Positions 6,021 to 6,380 of a stretch of 6,380 nucleotides of DNA are shown piece by piece. Source of the DNA: Acidimicrobiaceae bacterium (GTDB lineage Bacteria; Actinomycetota; Acidimicrobiia; Acidimicrobiales; RAAP-2). The notes beneath the pieces were generated by a model that ran no database searches, had not been told where the DNA came from, and saw only the letters and a program-made list of their open reading frames with translations. Each line of letters opens with the position of its first letter. Positions within the stretch are counted from its first letter, which is position 1. Position numbers and translations under genes: made by a program. The stretch spans positions 857 to 7,236 of the forward strand of contig PKWA01000105.1 in the NCBI GenBank assembly GCA_003131665.1. The letters are read 5' to 3'.

Positions 6021-6380
6021 ATGAAACTGACGTCGCGTGGGAACCGTTGGTTCTCGATACTCGCCGCGCCGATCGGCGCGACGGTCTTGCTGGCAACGCT
6101 CGCGACCGGCGTGCCAGTGATTACGAGTTCTCCGGCTGCGGCAACGACGATTGCGAAGTGTTCCGCTGCTCACACCATCGTCTGGGCAGCGGTGGAAGGC
6201 TCGGCAACGGCTGGCACTACCTACTACCAATTGGAGTTCAGCAACTCTGGAACCACGAGTTGCACATTCTTTGGCTTCGCCCGCGTGTGGGCCGTCAGTA
6301 AAACTGGAGTTCAAATTGGAAAGGCCGCCACCGACCGTAGCGTCGCCAAGACGGTGACGGTCGCTCCCGGTAAAACGGCG
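6021..6380 (+). CDS. Secreted DUF4232-like protein, 5' part (runs off the window)
   Basis: The frame is open from ATG 6021 to the last base, giving 120 residues with no stop. Residues 1-41 look like a Sec signal peptide: basic start (MKLTSRGNR), a hydrophobic stretch around 11-34, and a likely cut after SPAAA (37-41). There is no lipobox Cys at that site. The mature part has Cys47 and Cys81, which probably form a disulfide. It also has AGTTYYQLEFSNSG (64-77), SCTFFGFARV (80-89), IGKAA (99-103) and VAPGKTA (114-120). This order matches the DUF4232 family of exported actinobacterial proteins: a first Cys, AGt.Yy.l.ftN.g..tC...G, then iG..A and a late aPG..A. The function of that family is not established. 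Good ribosome binding site; the gene is separated from TetR by 137 bases and probably has its own promoter. Confidence 0.8.
   Translation, partial: MKLTSRGNRWFSILAAPIGATVLLATLATGVPVITSSPAAATTIAKCSAAHTIVWAAVEGSATAGTTYYQLEFSNSGTTSCTFFGFARVWAVSKTGVQIGKAATDRSVAKTVTVAPGKTA

Noticed and set aside
5948..6301. Plus-strand open frame overlapping the start of the secreted-protein gene, and the minus-strand frame at 6000-6314
   Set aside because: The frame beginning at 6021 has the ribosome site, signal peptide and DUF4232 pattern; the others give Arg-rich translations with no family features.

Overview
The window reads as a GC-rich bacterial chromosome segment, most likely from an actinobacterium. The GC-rich coding DNA, purine-rich Shine-Dalgarno sites, two DHA2-type drug exporters, an AcrR-like TetR regulator and a DUF4232-type secreted protein together suggest Actinomycetota, possibly Acidimicrobiia. 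The class-level guess is weak. No mobile element, CRISPR array, tRNA or rRNA was seen, and no gap between genes exceeds about 140 bases.

Layout. (1) 1-111: leader of the first gene, with a perfect 6-bp inverted repeat at 6-21. (2) 112-1623, plus strand: a 14-segment DHA2-family major facilitator exporter. (3) 1624-1705: a short convergent gap with one weak hairpin. (4) 5189-1706, minus strand: a three-gene unit read as a second DHA2-family exporter, then an aldo/keto reductase (4-base ATGA overlap with the exporter), then a beta-hydroxyacid dehydrogenase of the 6-phosphogluconate/3-hydroxyisobutyrate dehydrogenase type. (5) 5190-5256: a divergent control region with a 20-bp near-perfect palindrome over the likely promoters. 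(6) 5257-5883, plus strand: a TetR/AcrR-family regulator. (7) 5884-6020: a gap with a small inverted repeat and a direct repeat. (8) 6021 to the window end, plus strand: the first 120 codons of a secreted DUF4232-like protein that runs off the window.

How the genes may work together. The divergent TetR gene and the palindrome between it and the exporter form a standard ligand-relieved switch: the regulator probably represses itself and the exporter-reductase-dehydrogenase operon. Two NAD(P)H-type oxidoreductases are co-transcribed with an efflux pump. This suggests the unit handles a small carbonyl or hydroxyacid-like or xenobiotic molecule by reducing or oxidising it and exporting it. The substrate cannot be read from the sequence. 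The first exporter faces this operon and has its own leader, so it is probably controlled separately.

Two starts were moved downstream from the longest reading frame because a strong Shine-Dalgarno sequence fits only the inner start: GTG at 5189 for the second exporter and ATG at 2587 for the dehydrogenase. Nothing in the window demands a wholly new biological system. The best lead is the TetR-controlled operon and its operator.
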